Positions 10,501 to 20,563 are shown, numbered from the stretch's first letter. The stretch is 64,000 nucleotides of DNA from Todiramphus chloris collaris (GCA_025345505.1 JANVCC010000030.1:13651913-13715912), one strand, 5' to 3'. The notes: generated from the sequence alone by a model not told the origin. Translations and numbers: made by a program.

Positions 10501-13500
10501 TGGTACAAAGATTAATGGTCCTGTATTGATCTAGTGTAGGAAGAGCTGTTTTGTACTTTTGTTTCAGTGTTGTTTGTTTTCTTATCACAGAACCTGTCAA
10601 GGAAGCACCTGGGAAGAGGAAGAAAGAAATGGCCAACAAAAGTGCACCAGAGGCCAAGAAAAAGAAAACAGATGGTAGGTGGTGTGTGCTCATCAAATGA
10701 TGCTTGTGGGATGGACTGTTACTGGACTGGGGGTGGGGCACATAACTGTGAAGGGACAGCATGAGAATTTTTTGGGGTCTTTTTACAGCACAAATGATGA
10801 TAATAAGGGACTTAATACTGATGTATGATGTCACTTTTGAGCAGAAACTGATGTGCAAAAGCTGTCTGGAGTCTGGCATCCAGTTCTTAAAAAAACCCAA
10901 CAACTTGATTATACTTTCATTTAAAGGCCCCTCTTCATCTTTCTCGCTCTTCGTGGGAAATTTGGTCTCCACCAAGGATTACGAAGAACTGAAGACTGGC
11001 ATCAGAGAATTCTTTGGGAAGAAGAATATTGAAGTCTTAGATGTCAGAATTGGTGCTTCCAAGTGAGTTAATCAGTAGAATTTTCCTGCATGTTTCTTTT
11101 AATTTGCAGTAATTTGTTTGGAGAGTCATAATTCTGCTAGTGCTGGTTCCGTCCAAGATGCTGGGATGGCTGCTTGGTAGTGTATGGAAGCTGGAAGAGG
11201 CACGGAACTGTAGGGGTGTAATACTTGCGTGGTTTGCAGCTTTTTCAGACAGCATCTCCCTAAAGGGAGAGCTACTGCTTTGGTCCAGAGCTGTTTCTGC
11301 TCTTGTTTTGTCTGTGTGGGCCAGTTTGCATTTATTAACTAACTTGACCAGTGAGGACCTCTGGTTCTGGGCTGCTGTTTGTGGTCTATGCTACTAGAGA
11401 GAGATGAGCTTAAATAGTAAGGTTACTCTTCTTTCAGGCGATTTGGCTACGTAGACTTCTCATCTGCAGAAGATCTGGATAAAGCTCTCCAGCTGAATGG
11501 AAAGAAGCTAATGGGTTTGGAAGTCAAACTGGAAAAAGCAAAGAGCAAGGAAACGATGAAAGAGAATAAGAAAGGTATGTCTTGTAACTCCGAATACCTG
11601 TGCACATTAAAGTTGTCATAATGGGGCCTTGGAGCAGATGTGCAGTGTTACTGGTGGCCACGATTCTGCTCTTTTAAGGCAGAGTCCTAGTTTGGGCTCT
11701 GTATCATAAACAGTTCCTAAAATTCTACAGATAGACAAGTTCAGACTGGAATATCTGATCCCAATCAATAGTGCATACTGGGGGGGGGGAGGCCCAAGGA
11801 GGAAACATGTCTCTTCCTGAAGCTTTAGGACCTGTTTTCTGAACTTGATGCTCTTAAGAGAGGTCCGGTGGCAACCTAATTAACTGTCATAATAGTTGCT
11901 TTTTCATCTTCTGAAAATTGGAATGCTTATTGTGGTTCATTTTCTGCTGGATCAGCTTGCTGATTCTCACTGAAATGGCATGTAGATGAGAAGGGATTTT
12001 TAGCTGGTAACGTAACTGTTCTCTCCTTGCAGAGAGAGATGCCAGAACCCTGTTTGTGAAGAATCTGCCCTACCGCTTAACTGAAGAAGAGATGAGAGAT
12101 GTGTTTGAAAACGCACTAGAAATCCGAATAGTCATGAACAAGGAGGGGAACAGCAAAGGGTACGTAGCTGAGAGGAGTGTTGGATGTTTGATGTGCCTCA
12201 GACTTCTGGCATATTTTGATAAGCTCATGTGCCTTTTAGCTACTGTAGGGAACCTGCTGCATTAGGTGTACTGAAAATGCTATTTTTGGAAGCATTTTTC
12301 TTCCACATCTTCCGTTCATGAACTTGGTTGTTCCTGGCTTTTGCTTATGTTCTTTTTTTTTTTTGTGTGCTGTAGGATGGCCTATATTGAATTTAAAACG
12401 GAAGCTGATGCAAACAAAGCTCTGGAAGAGAAGCAGGGCTCAGAGATTGATGGTCGTGCCATGGTCATTGACTTCACTGGTGAGAAGAGCCATCAAGAGC
12501 ATCAGAAAGGTACTTTTCCAGACCAGTAACAGGCATACAAATGACACTTTGGGATTTAATTCTACTTGTTTCAGAAGTTTCCTAGGAATAGAGCAACTTG
12601 AAGCACTGCAGGAAAACTAAGGTATCAGGAAGGGACCTTTTGCCAGACTTGTGCTCTGCATCCTATAGCTTTTCTTGTGCTTACTCCATGTTTTGGATAA
12701 GGGGGCCAGCTAGTCTAGGTGACCAAAACAGTGTTGCACTCAGCCTTGTGCCTCATCTTGAAGTGAGAAACAGGCAACAATTCTCATCCTAGAGAAGGTT
12801 TTGTGACTAGAGCAAGAGTTCTCCTCCAAACCTGCACTTAGAGCACTGAGTTTTTTCCACAGGAGGTGGCGACAGGGAGTCAAAGACCCTAATTGTCAAC
12901 AACCTCTCCTACGCCGCTTCAGAAGAGACTCTCCAAGAACTGTTCAAGAAAGCTTCTTCCATCAAGGTGCCACAGACAAACCAGGGCAGGCCCAAAGGGT
13001 ATGTTGTGTCTTTCTCCTGGCTCAAGTGACTTGCCTCTGAGGATCCTTTGTGCTCCCAGGCTGACCGAAATCTTCCTCTGCAAATAGGTATGCGTTTGTA
13101 GAATTTCCCACGATGGAGGATGCCAAAGAGGCGTTGAATTCCTGTAACAACACAGAGATTGAAGGCAGAGCAATCAGACTGGAGTTCAGTTCACCAGCAT
13201 GGCAGAAAGGGAGTATGAACGCAAGAGGAGGATTTAATCGTAAGTGTTCCATGTTTGATCATTTGGACAGCTGTAGCAGTTTACCATCCAGGCAAACTTA
13301 GGGCTGCTCTAAAAAAAAAAAAAAATCACAGCCCAACAAAACCATGTCTGTGGAGTGAAAGGCTCGCATCATAAGCAAGTGTGCTGGAAATGATGACTGA
13401 TTATCTGAAATGCTGATGAAACTATTGCCTAAGTCCTCTAGATAGTCAAGTGCTGATCCAGCAGTCTGTCCCGTTAGCATCCCTACTGATAAGATACAAG

Positions 13501-14808
13501 CACCTATTAAAAAAAATTTTTAAAAGCCCAAAACACTGGAAATAAGAATTATTTGACAGTACCAGGTTAGCTGATGAAGATACTTGAAATCAAGTTTTCA
13601 AGGACTTTAAATGCCTGAGCTGTCACTTCACAACAAAACCCCTTAGCCCTGCGAGATGTTCTAGGAGCCAGTAGCGCAAGCTGGAGATAATGATAAAAAA
13701 CTGATGGTTGCTTTGCTCGGGCTTAGTGATCTCTGAATGTATTCTCTTTCTGTAGAGCAAAGCAAAACATTGTTCGTCAGAGGCCTTTCTGAAGACACCA
13801 CAGAGGAGACGCTAAGAGAATCATTTGAAGGCTCTATCAGTGCTCGAATAGTCACAGACAGAGACACTGGATCCTCTAAAGGGTATGTCAAATATCACCT
13901 GGGATTAGTTCACTCGCTGGGAAGAGCCTCCCTTTAACTGGTGTATGCAGTGTAGTGTGGGTTCTTTGAAGCTGGTAAACTCTGGAAACCGAGAGCAAGC
14001 TTTACAGCTTCGGCTCTGTTCGTGGAGGGCAGTGCGCGCTCACTTCTCAATGAGCTCCTTCCTGCCGACAAATCCGTGGCAGCCGATGGATTCGCACGAG
14101 AAGAATATTAACTGTTCAGCACTGGCAAGCTCGCAATGAGAGCTCTGTCGATTGTGATGAGCCACTGCTGTTCTACAAGGGTCCCAATCCCTGTGTGGTT
14201 GTGGAAGTGCAGGCCTGTGTTTCCCAAGGGATTGCGATCAGGTGCCTGTAGGTGGTGCTACAGCTTCTGGAGTCTGACTATCTTTCTCTTAACCCGTTTT
14301 CATAGGTTTGGGTTTGTAGACTTCAGCTCTGCAGAAGATGCCAAAGCAGCTAAAGAAGCCATGGAGGATGGAGAGATAGATGGAAACAAAGTGATCCTCG
14401 ATTTTGCCAAGCCAAAGGGTGAATTTCAACGTGGAGGTGGATTTGGTGGTCGTGGCGGCAGAGGAGGAGGCCGAGGGGGAAGAGGTGGATTTGGTGGCAG
14501 AGGTGGCGGCAGAGGATTTGGAGGTAAGAAAAGGCAAAAGCTGCTGCTGTAAGGAGGGCATGCTCAAAATTTAACCTGAAGCCATTCTTGGGATTTTGGT
14601 GTGGTGCCACCATGCAGTGCTTGATGTGAATTTATTTTTCTGTCCTGTGCCAGGATGGGTTTAGACGGACAGTGGTATCTGTGTGGGGATACCTGCAACT
14701 CTGCTTCTTGTAATAATTTTCTTTCTAGGTAGAGGAGGTGGCTTCCGAGGAGGCAGAGGAGGAGGTGGAGATCACAAGCCACAAGGGAAGAAGATAAAGT
14801 TTGAATAA
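7546..14808 (+). CDS. NCL: Nucleolin, 15 coding exons, 692 aa
   Basis: Nucleolin is the major nucleolar RNA-binding protein. It acts in rDNA transcription, pre-rRNA processing and ribosome assembly. Coding exons: 7546-7563, 8278-8385, 8987-9272, 9604-9753, 10186-10371, 10591-10674, 10927-11062, 11438-11574, 12033-12159, 12376-12509, 12863-12998, 13088-13239, 13756-13882, 14306-14523, 14729-14808. They sum to 2079 nt with all junctions GT-AG and in phase. The protein has a basic N-terminus with repeated TPAKK motifs (about 55-95, CDK1-type sites), three acidic D/E tracts in exons 3-5, a basic region with KRKKE, and four RRMs (about 283-357, 374-447, 464-537, 556-632; RNP2 cores such as LFVGNL, LFVKNL, LIVNNL, LFVRGL). 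An RGG/GAR tail (635-680) follows, and it ends KIKFE. The length fits chicken nucleolin (about 694 aa). The exon 2 donor (GAG|GTGATC) is weak. Introns 6, 12 and 13 carry snoRNAs. Confidence 0.97.
7867..7899 (+). other. G-quadruplex-prone G-runs in NCL intron 1
   Basis: Several G-runs of three or more sit close together (GGGAGGGTAGGGGGGGG, then GG and GGGGGGG). A second G-rich cluster lies at about 7627-7675. Both are on the transcribed RNA-sense strand. Nucleolin itself binds G-quadruplexes, so feedback is conceivable but untested. Confidence 0.6.
7969..8154. promoter_or_regulatory. NCL: Three canonical E-boxes in NCL intron 1
   Basis: CACGTG occurs at 7969-7974, 7994-7999 and 8149-8154, all inside the CpG island in intron 1. 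Mammalian NCL has MYC-bound E-boxes in intron 1, so the position fits. Together with the two upstream copies this makes five perfect palindromic E-boxes in 1.15 kb. Confidence 0.65.
10788..10856 (+). ncRNA. SNORD82: C/D-box snoRNA SNORD82 (U82/Z25) in NCL intron 6
   Basis: A 69-nt C/D snoRNA. The terminal stem is a perfect 5 bp (GCACA 10788-10792 with TGTGC 10852-10856). C box ATGATGA is at 10794-10800, D' CTGA at 10818-10821, C' ATGATGT at 10825-10831 and D CTGA at 10848-10851. Upstream of D', AGGGACTTAAT pairs over 11 nt with 18S rRNA ATTAAGTCCCT. The fifth base upstream of D' (10813) faces the A that, counted along human 18S from U1804, is A1678. That is the known SNORD82 target. The RNA is released from the spliced intron and guides 2'-O-methylation in the nucleolus. 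Confidence 0.92.
13382..13463 (+). ncRNA. SNORD20: C/D-box snoRNA SNORD20 (U20) in NCL intron 12
   Basis: An 82-nt C/D snoRNA. It has a perfect 7-bp terminal stem (TGCTGGA 13382-13388 with TCCAGCA 13457-13463), C box ATGATGA 13390-13396, D'-like CTGA 13405-13408, C' CTGATGA 13413-13419 and D box CTGA 13453-13456. Bases 13434-13451 (TCCTCTAGATAGTCAAGT) are perfectly complementary over 18 nt to the conserved 3' region of 18S rRNA. The fifth base upstream of the D box faces 18S U1804 (human numbering), the known U20 site. The very long antisense match is the hallmark by which U20 was described in nucleolin introns. Confidence 0.96.
14039..14180 (+). ncRNA. SNORA75: H/ACA snoRNA SNORA75 (U23) in NCL intron 13
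   Basis: About 142 nt with two hairpins. 5' hairpin: basal stem CTTCTC (14043-14048) with GAGAAG (14098-14103), and upper stem CTGCC (14062-14066) with GGCAG (14078-14082). Its pocket strands AATGAGC (14049-14055) and TTCGCA (14091-14096) pair with 18S GCTCATT and TGCGAA, which leaves U93 and the next G unpaired. That is the U23 target. H box ATATTA is at 14105-14110. The second hairpin closes with CAGCACTGG (14117-14125) and CCACTGCTG (14162-14170). ACA is at 14175-14177, three bases before the end. It guides pseudouridylation with dyskerin. The 5' end is uncertain by a few bases. Confidence 0.92.
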
Positions 14809-15205
14809 ACTTCCCCTTTCCTTTCTTCTGCTCTCTGAGACTATCTGAAAGGACTCCGGGGGTTTTTATTCTCCATTGATCTTGGCGGAGCCTTCGGAGG
14901 ACATTCCAAGATGCGAAGCAGTACTGTGAGCCACTTGGAAGATAAAATTTTCATTTCAAGGAAGAGAGCGCAAGCCACTTTGACTGCTTGCCTGTTCAGC
15001 TGAACTTTTTAAAAAAGAGCGATAGATGTGGGAATTTACCCTTTGTCTGTGAGTTGTCTTGAATTTATAATGTTTTACCCATGTACAAATTTTTTTTTTC
15101 CTATAAACTTCTGTAGCATTTTTGCTGTAAAAATGCAGAATGTTTTATCATTTGTGCTTCAGCACCCTGTCTTGGACAGATTAAAGGACCTAAACTGGTT
15201 CGTGT
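14809..15205 (+). other. NCL: NCL 3' UTR
   Basis: Follows the TAA stop at 14806-14808. It is AT-rich towards its end and leads to the poly(A) signal at 15180. The cleavage point, about 15-25 bases after the signal, is inferred. Confidence 0.7.
15180..15185 (+). terminator. NCL: NCL polyadenylation signal ATTAAA
   Basis: ATTAAA is followed within about 20-35 bases by the GT-rich stretch TGGTTCGTGTTACTTCTGTG, a good downstream element. No AATAAA occurs between the stop codon and this point. Confidence 0.7.
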
Positions 15206-16350
15206 TACTTCTGTGAGGCTGAATGAAGGCAGGGCTGTGAGCCTTCTTCTTAAGGTCTTTACAGCTCCGAGGCAGCCCCTGGTGTCCTGCTTCTGCTCTA
15301 TCCTGTGTCAGCTCCTCCATGGAGGTGTGCTGTGCTTGCAGGACAGAACAGGGGAGAGGAATAGGAGGGCCCCAAACCATGCTTTTTTTAAAGAAGACAT
15401 ATATGTAATGTTGCATGCCAGCTGTTTGCTTTTTTACATTATTTTTTTTTTTTCTAAAAACAACTCAGTAAAGCAGATCTTGTACCACAGCCCTGCAGCT
15501 CAATCACGCTCTCCTGCACACACTGCCTCTTTGTGGTTCATTCTAAAGTGTCTCCTCTTGTCCCCAAGTGTGAAGCATATCTAGTGAAACACAGGGTCAG
15601 GGGAACATACCTCTTTGCTACCTTGGCCCAATGCCTGCTTTCCACCCTTCTCTCAGGCTGGGCAAGGTGAATTGCCCCCACCCCTGTGGAGAAGAAGGTG
15701 TTGGGTCCTGATCAATCCCTTGGCAGCAGTTAAATGGCCTGGGGGGTGGTGGAGGGTAATGCTGCTGCCCTTCAGTGACTGCAGCAGGGGCGTGCAGACA
15801 GTACAGGGGCAGCTGCAGTTCTGGTCCACCTCGGGCAGCACTGGCGGCAGAGCTGTGTCACTGTTGGAGCCATCCCTGTACTCCAGAAGATCCTCTGCCA
15901 TCCTGCCCTCACCTGGAGTTCAGCTTCCCAGCTGGCCAGGCACTGCCCTCACCCTCTGCTCTGCCTTTGTCTGCAGCCAGCTCCAGGCTTTCATGTAGCA
16001 ACCCTGGGAATGCTTTTTATGACTGAGCAGTGCCCTGCAGCCCCCGAGACCCCCCTGTGCCCGCTCTGCATCTGCCTCCCACCCTCCCGGGGAAGGAAGG
16101 GGTTTCTCTACAGGTAAAACGGTTTATAGGAGACCGGAGGGACAGCGGTTGCTGCAGGAGCCCTGAGGGGGCGGTGGGGGTCGCTGCCCCTCTCCCTCGC
16201 GCAAGGGCAGCTCTTCTCCCGCCCGTTGGGCATCAGCCATTTTAGAGCCGCCGCCCGAGGCCCGGCGGCAAATGGGCGGAGAGCGGCGGTGCCCGGGCAG
16301 CCGCCAGGGGGCAGCACCGGACCGAGCTCGGCGCGGCCTGTGGGGGATGC
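15206..16350. other. Intergenic DNA downstream of NCL
   Basis: No gene recognised. The last 250 bases become very GC- and CpG-rich before the minisatellite. This could be a small CpG island of unknown use. Confidence 0.5.
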
Positions 16351-16643
16351 TGGGCACAGCACAGCCCATGGGGGTGTGGGCACAGCACAGCCCCTGGGTG
16401 TTGGCACAGCACAGCCCCTGGGGGTGTGGGGACAGCACAGCCCCTGGGTGTTGGGGACAGCACAGCCCCTGGGGGTGTGGGCACAGCACAGCCCCTGGGT
16501 GTTGGGGACAGCACAGCCCCTGGGTGTTGGCACAGCACAGCCCATGGGTATTGGGACAGCCCGGCCCCCGGGGGTGTGGGGACAGCACAGCCCATGGGGG
16601 TGTTGGGGACAGCTTGGCTCATGGGGGGTATTGGGGACATCCC
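16351..16643. repeat. GC-rich minisatellite, about 11 units of 24-30 nt
   Basis: Units share the core CACAGCACAGCCCCTGGG followed by GTGT(T/G)GG, alternating between a shorter form (TGTTGG) and a longer form (GGTGTGGG). The last two or three units are degenerate. Frames on both strands stay open across it and spell repeats such as GCAVPTP. These are artefacts of the array, not proteins. Confidence 0.93.
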
Positions 16644-16689
16644 GGTGGAGACCACAACAATGGTGGGGGTTCTGGAACCCCTCTGCTTT

Positions 16690-17095
16690 GCAGACAGGCT
16701 TAGGGAGTCAGGGTTGTGCGGCCTGAAGAAGAGAAGGCTCCAGGGAGACCTTATGGTGTCCTTCCAGTACTTAACAGGGGCTTACAGGAAGGATGGGGAC
16801 ATCTTCTCAGCAGGGGCTGTTGCAACAGGCCATGGGGTGATTGTTTTAAACTAAGAGGGAGATTCCAACTAGATACAAAGAACAACCTTTTTTCCCAATA
16901 AGGGTGGTGAAACGCTGGCCCAGGTTGCCCAGACAGGTGGTTGATGCCCCATCCCCGAGACATTCCAAGCGAGGCTGGACCAGGCTCTGAGCAACCTGCT
17001 GTAGCTGCAGCTGTCCAAGCTCCCTGCACAGGGGTTGGACCAGATGTCTTTTAAGTGTTCTTTGCAACCCAACCCATTCTGTTTCTATGATTTTG
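16690..17095 (+). mobile_element. CR1 LINE, 5'-truncated 3' end
   Basis: CR1 3' end in + orientation. Diagnostic parts are CCTGAAGAAGAGAAGGCTCC, the 'paragraph' GAGACCTTATGGTGTCCTTC-like start, GGTGGTGAAACGCTGGCCCA, GCAACCTGCTGTAG and the tail TTTCTATGATTTTG. No coding capacity remains. It lies between the convergent NCL and B3GNT7 genes. Confidence 0.93.
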
Positions 17096-18169
17096 TGTAA
17101 AGGGCAGGTAGGGCTCGTCCTGAGAAGGAGGCTGAACAAAAGGATTTGGGGCTGCAGCTTCCTTTCCATCCCCTATCCCTGCCACTTGGTAGTCCTGCAG
17201 TCAACCTCAGCCCTGTCCCATGGGGCCCAGTCCCACTTTTACATGAGAACATGGGTGCTGCTCCCACTCTAGGACCTTGGGTCCCTGGCTGGAGCGTTTG
17301 CTCACACCCTAGTACCTGCAGAGGAGTACCATAGTGGGAAAAAGAGTCCTGGGTCACACCTGGAGAGGGAAAAGACAAGAGAATCCACAACTCTGTCCAC
17401 TCAGCATATGCCTTTTGCCTCCCATGAAATTTTTCATGCCCTGGGGAAGCTGGCCCTGGTGGCAGTTGGTCCAGCCTGTAAAGACCAGCATGTCCTGGTC
17501 CTCTGCACTGGCATCTCCACAGCCGAGCCTGGCATCAGCCCAGAAAACGCAGCTCACAATGCCCAAACACAGAGGTGAGTCCTATGGGCTCATCCACTGC
17601 TTTTCTCTTCATCCCAGCCAGGTTCAAACTTGACTTAGTTTTGTCCCTGCAGCTGTATCTTGCTCAGCTCTGGGATCACTGCTGAACCATGGCATGTTTA
17701 CCCCTTGCGCTATGCCAGGGGATGTCACCCTGTGATGGTACTTTGGTTGGTGGGAAAAAAAAGAGCGAGCAGGGTCCTACTATGGAGATAGTGGCAGGGA
17801 CAGCAAGGTGTCTCTCTCCATCAGAGTGAGGAGAGGATGTCTGACAAGACAGGCGAGTTTCCAAACCTGAGGCAAGGAGCTCCTCGCTGCAGGGCACCAG
17901 GACAGCTTGAGGTTTAGCTGGGTTTGAAATGCAGCTGGAGGAGTGCATGGAAAAGGGAAAATACCTGCTGACCCTTGTTAAACACCATGCAAGGCTCCAC
18001 CAGGAAGCCATGCCAAGCTGGAGCAGGGCAGCCACAGCTCCTGAATGCCCACTCCAAGGTAGCCCATTACCAGGTTTCATTCCCAACCAGCCAGGCTGTC
18101 CTGGCCAGCAGAAGCCTGCTAGCAATGACACAAGGTGAGGGCTTGGCTTGTTGTTTTGTTTTTTTTCCT
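17096..18169. other. Intergenic DNA between CR1 and the B3GNT7 3' end
   Basis: No gene or known repeat recognised in about 1.1 kb of unique sequence. Confidence 0.5.
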
Positions 18170-18188
18170 TCTCCTTCATCTTTTAACC

Positions 18189-18194
18189 TTTATT
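18189..18194 (-). terminator. B3GNT7: Possible B3GNT7 polyadenylation signal AATAAA
   Basis: It is the only AATAAA I found on the - strand between the stop codon (20564) and 18.1 kb. No clear GU-rich element follows, so the call is weak. Confidence 0.35.
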
Positions 18195-18811
18195 TAGAAC
18201 CTAGAATATTCACCAAATCTACAAGGTTTCTCTGTACAGGTCCCACCAGGTGAAAAGCAACACGTGAGAGATTTCTGCACGCAGCCCTGGCTCACCACAC
18301 ACATCGCTACGGAGCGCAGGAGCTGTCCCTGCATATAGGATAAATACACCTAATGTACTGTACCTGACATAAATTACAGAGGTGTCAATTTGGAAAGCAT
18401 TTCTGAACTCGCTCCCATTGGAAGGAGGGAGGGAGGGGACGGGAAAGCGAAGGAGTGTTGTGTGCTGCCTAAGCCCAACGGGCACCAAAACCACTCTCGG
18501 AGCTCTGCTGGCACTTGCCTCAGGGACGCGGTGCCGCTGGCTGCATCGTAGCTCGGATTTCACAGTATTGCCGCCAGCCCCGGTACCAACGGGCGAGCCC
18601 TGGGCAGCAACGGGCTCTTTCTCTTCCCTCTTCCAATCTGCATCTCGTCTGAGCAGACGAGGGACGTTTGCCGAGCAGTGGTGTGGCTTGGCGCGAAGGT
18701 GCCTTTTTTTGGCTGGTTTATGCCCTTTTTCTGTTTGTTTTCTAACCTGGGGAAACGTACAGACTTGGAGTAAATGTAAGAGGCCCCTTTCCAAAACACA
18801 TTAAGAAAAGG

Positions 18812-18855
18812 AAAGAAGGAAAAAAAAAAAAAAAAAGAAAAAAAAAAAAAAAAAG
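18812..18855. repeat. Poly(A)/A-rich tract
   Basis: Near-continuous A with a few G over about 44 bases on the + strand. It would read as a U-rich stretch in B3GNT7 RNA. Confidence 0.9.
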
Positions 18856-18914
18856 GCACTGCACAGGGGGACCTTTGAGGTAGTCAAAATTTTTTCCTTT
18901 CAATGTCTGGCACC

Positions 18915-18941
18915 AGAGAGGGGGAGGGAGGGAGGGAGGGG

Positions 18942-18968
<27 letters not shown>
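18915..18968. repeat. (GGGA)n-(GA)n purine tract
   Basis: A pure purine strand: GGGAGGGAGGG-type repeats followed by about a dozen GA dinucleotides, then a short CA run. Such mirror-repeat purine tracts can form triplex (H-DNA). In B3GNT7 RNA it would be a CU tract, a potential PTB site. Confidence 0.9.
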
Positions 18969-18973
<5 letters not shown>

Positions 18974-20563
18974 ACGCACACACATGTGCCCGTGTTTCAG
19001 TGTGCATGGTCAGGGCCGTGGACGTGGCCACGTCCTCCTGTGTGCAGGGCCAAGAGGGCGTGCGAGCCCTGGGCACCGGGACAGCCACGTGAGCAGAGCC
19101 TCTGCCTGGCAGCTGGCACCACGGTGCCCGTGCACCCACAGGGCTCCGCACAGGGCTGGGGCTTTGCTCACACCTGCAGTCTGTGGCTGGAGAGCATCTG
19201 CCACCTCTACCCAGCCACGTGTCTCTGCTGGGGGGGTTTCCATCACGCAGCTGGCTTGGGGCTCCCCTCGACAGCTCAATCTTTCAGCCCAAGGAAAGAG
19301 CCATGTTTTGTGATAGCGCTCCCGGACCTTGTCCTGTACAATAAACACTGCAACAACCCTGAGAGGCACAGATCTGGTCTGAAACACCAGCTCTCCTTCA
19401 CCTTGGACCCAGCTCCACGTGCTGGAGTGGGGCCAGTGCTCTCCAACCTGCCCTGGAGCATCGTGCTTGCTGCAGAACTGGGGCTGAGCCCAAAGCAACC
19501 CCAGTATGGGGTCTTTGGGGGTTGTTGTCCCCACCAAAGCAACCCACAGGGGCAGCAAGCACCCGGGATGCCTGCACCCGAGCTAGGGTCCCAGGTGTGA
19601 TAAGCCCCTGGGCTGCTTCCACTGAGGGTAACCAAGTTGCTCTGCTGCTTCCTTGGCCATGGGCAAGGGCAGCCTGCCCTTGTCTCTTCCCTTCCCTGCC
19701 AGGAGGAGCAAATCCGGAAGGAATTTTGGCTGGGTGCATTCCTCAGAGTGCACGTACAGTGGGGCTGGCATGAGGGACTGGGGAGCAGAGGGGCTGGGGA
19801 GCCAAACACAGCCCAGGCTGGTCTGGGACTCTCTGTCACGGACAAAGACCCAGTCCCTGACTGCCTGGCTGGAACTCTAATGGGGGGTCAGGGCTGGTGA
19901 GGTCCAGCCTCAGCAGACATCTTCCTTCCTCAGCTGCACAGTGGGGACACAGAGAGGACAATGCGAGGGTGAACCCAGTGCGCACAGGATCTCAATGCCA
20001 CTGAACCCTCACATGGAGGAGAAATTTGAGATAATAAAAGCCCTTTGACTCTTGAGTCACAGAGGCCTCACACACTTGTACATGACTCAGATCCCTTAGA
20101 GCAGCTTCCCTGGATAGCCAGACCCTGAAAAGCTCCAAAAAATGCCTGTGCCACATCCCTCCCTGCCTCCCCCCACCCCGCCACTCATCATGCTCCAGTG
20201 GAGGTGGTACCTAAAGCAGAGCTCAAACTCTTTGCCCACTCTCACTCTCTCTCTCTCTCCCTCTCCCCATTGTGTGCTAAATTTGTTGGTTTTTTCTGTT
20301 GTTTTCTTTTCCTCTCTTCTTTTTTCAGCAACCCCCAACCCAGCTGGAGATAAATGAACCACATTACAGTACAGGAACAAACACTATGGCAAACCCTGCC
20401 CACGAATGCAGTGTCTCTGCCCTCCTCACCCCGGAGGGAGATGTCCCCGAGGAGACTTGTGTGCCACCAGCAGAGGCTCACCCCATCCCTGCTCCCCACC
20501 CCATCCTGGAATAGGGATCGGTTGTCCCAGCCCCTCCAGTCCCAGCTCTCCAGAGAGCCTGAG

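Larger units (their letters stand above)
18170..20563 (-). other. B3GNT7: Probable 3' UTR of B3GNT7
   Basis: Non-coding sequence follows the B3GNT7 stop on the - strand as far as a possible poly(A) signal at 18194-18189. It includes A-runs and a long GA tract (listed separately), and two AP-1 motifs at 20053-20059 (TGAGTCA) and 20083-20089 (TGACTCA). The extent rests only on the single AATAAA, so it is an inference. Confidence 0.4.

Noticed and set aside
11575-12032. Possible extra C/D snoRNA in NCL intron 8 (ATGAGAA and CTGA-like words)
   Set aside because: No proper C box, no terminal stem and no rRNA complementarity that I could find.
16351-16643. Direct repeats that might suggest a CRISPR-like array
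   Set aside because: The units are contiguous and vary in length, with no unique spacers, in a vertebrate genome. It is a minisatellite.
16108-16726. Overlapping open frames of 140-166 codons on both strands with repeating GCAVPTP or GTAQPLG peptides
   Set aside because: They are translations of the minisatellite in several frames. Unit lengths are not a constant multiple of three and there is no gene context.
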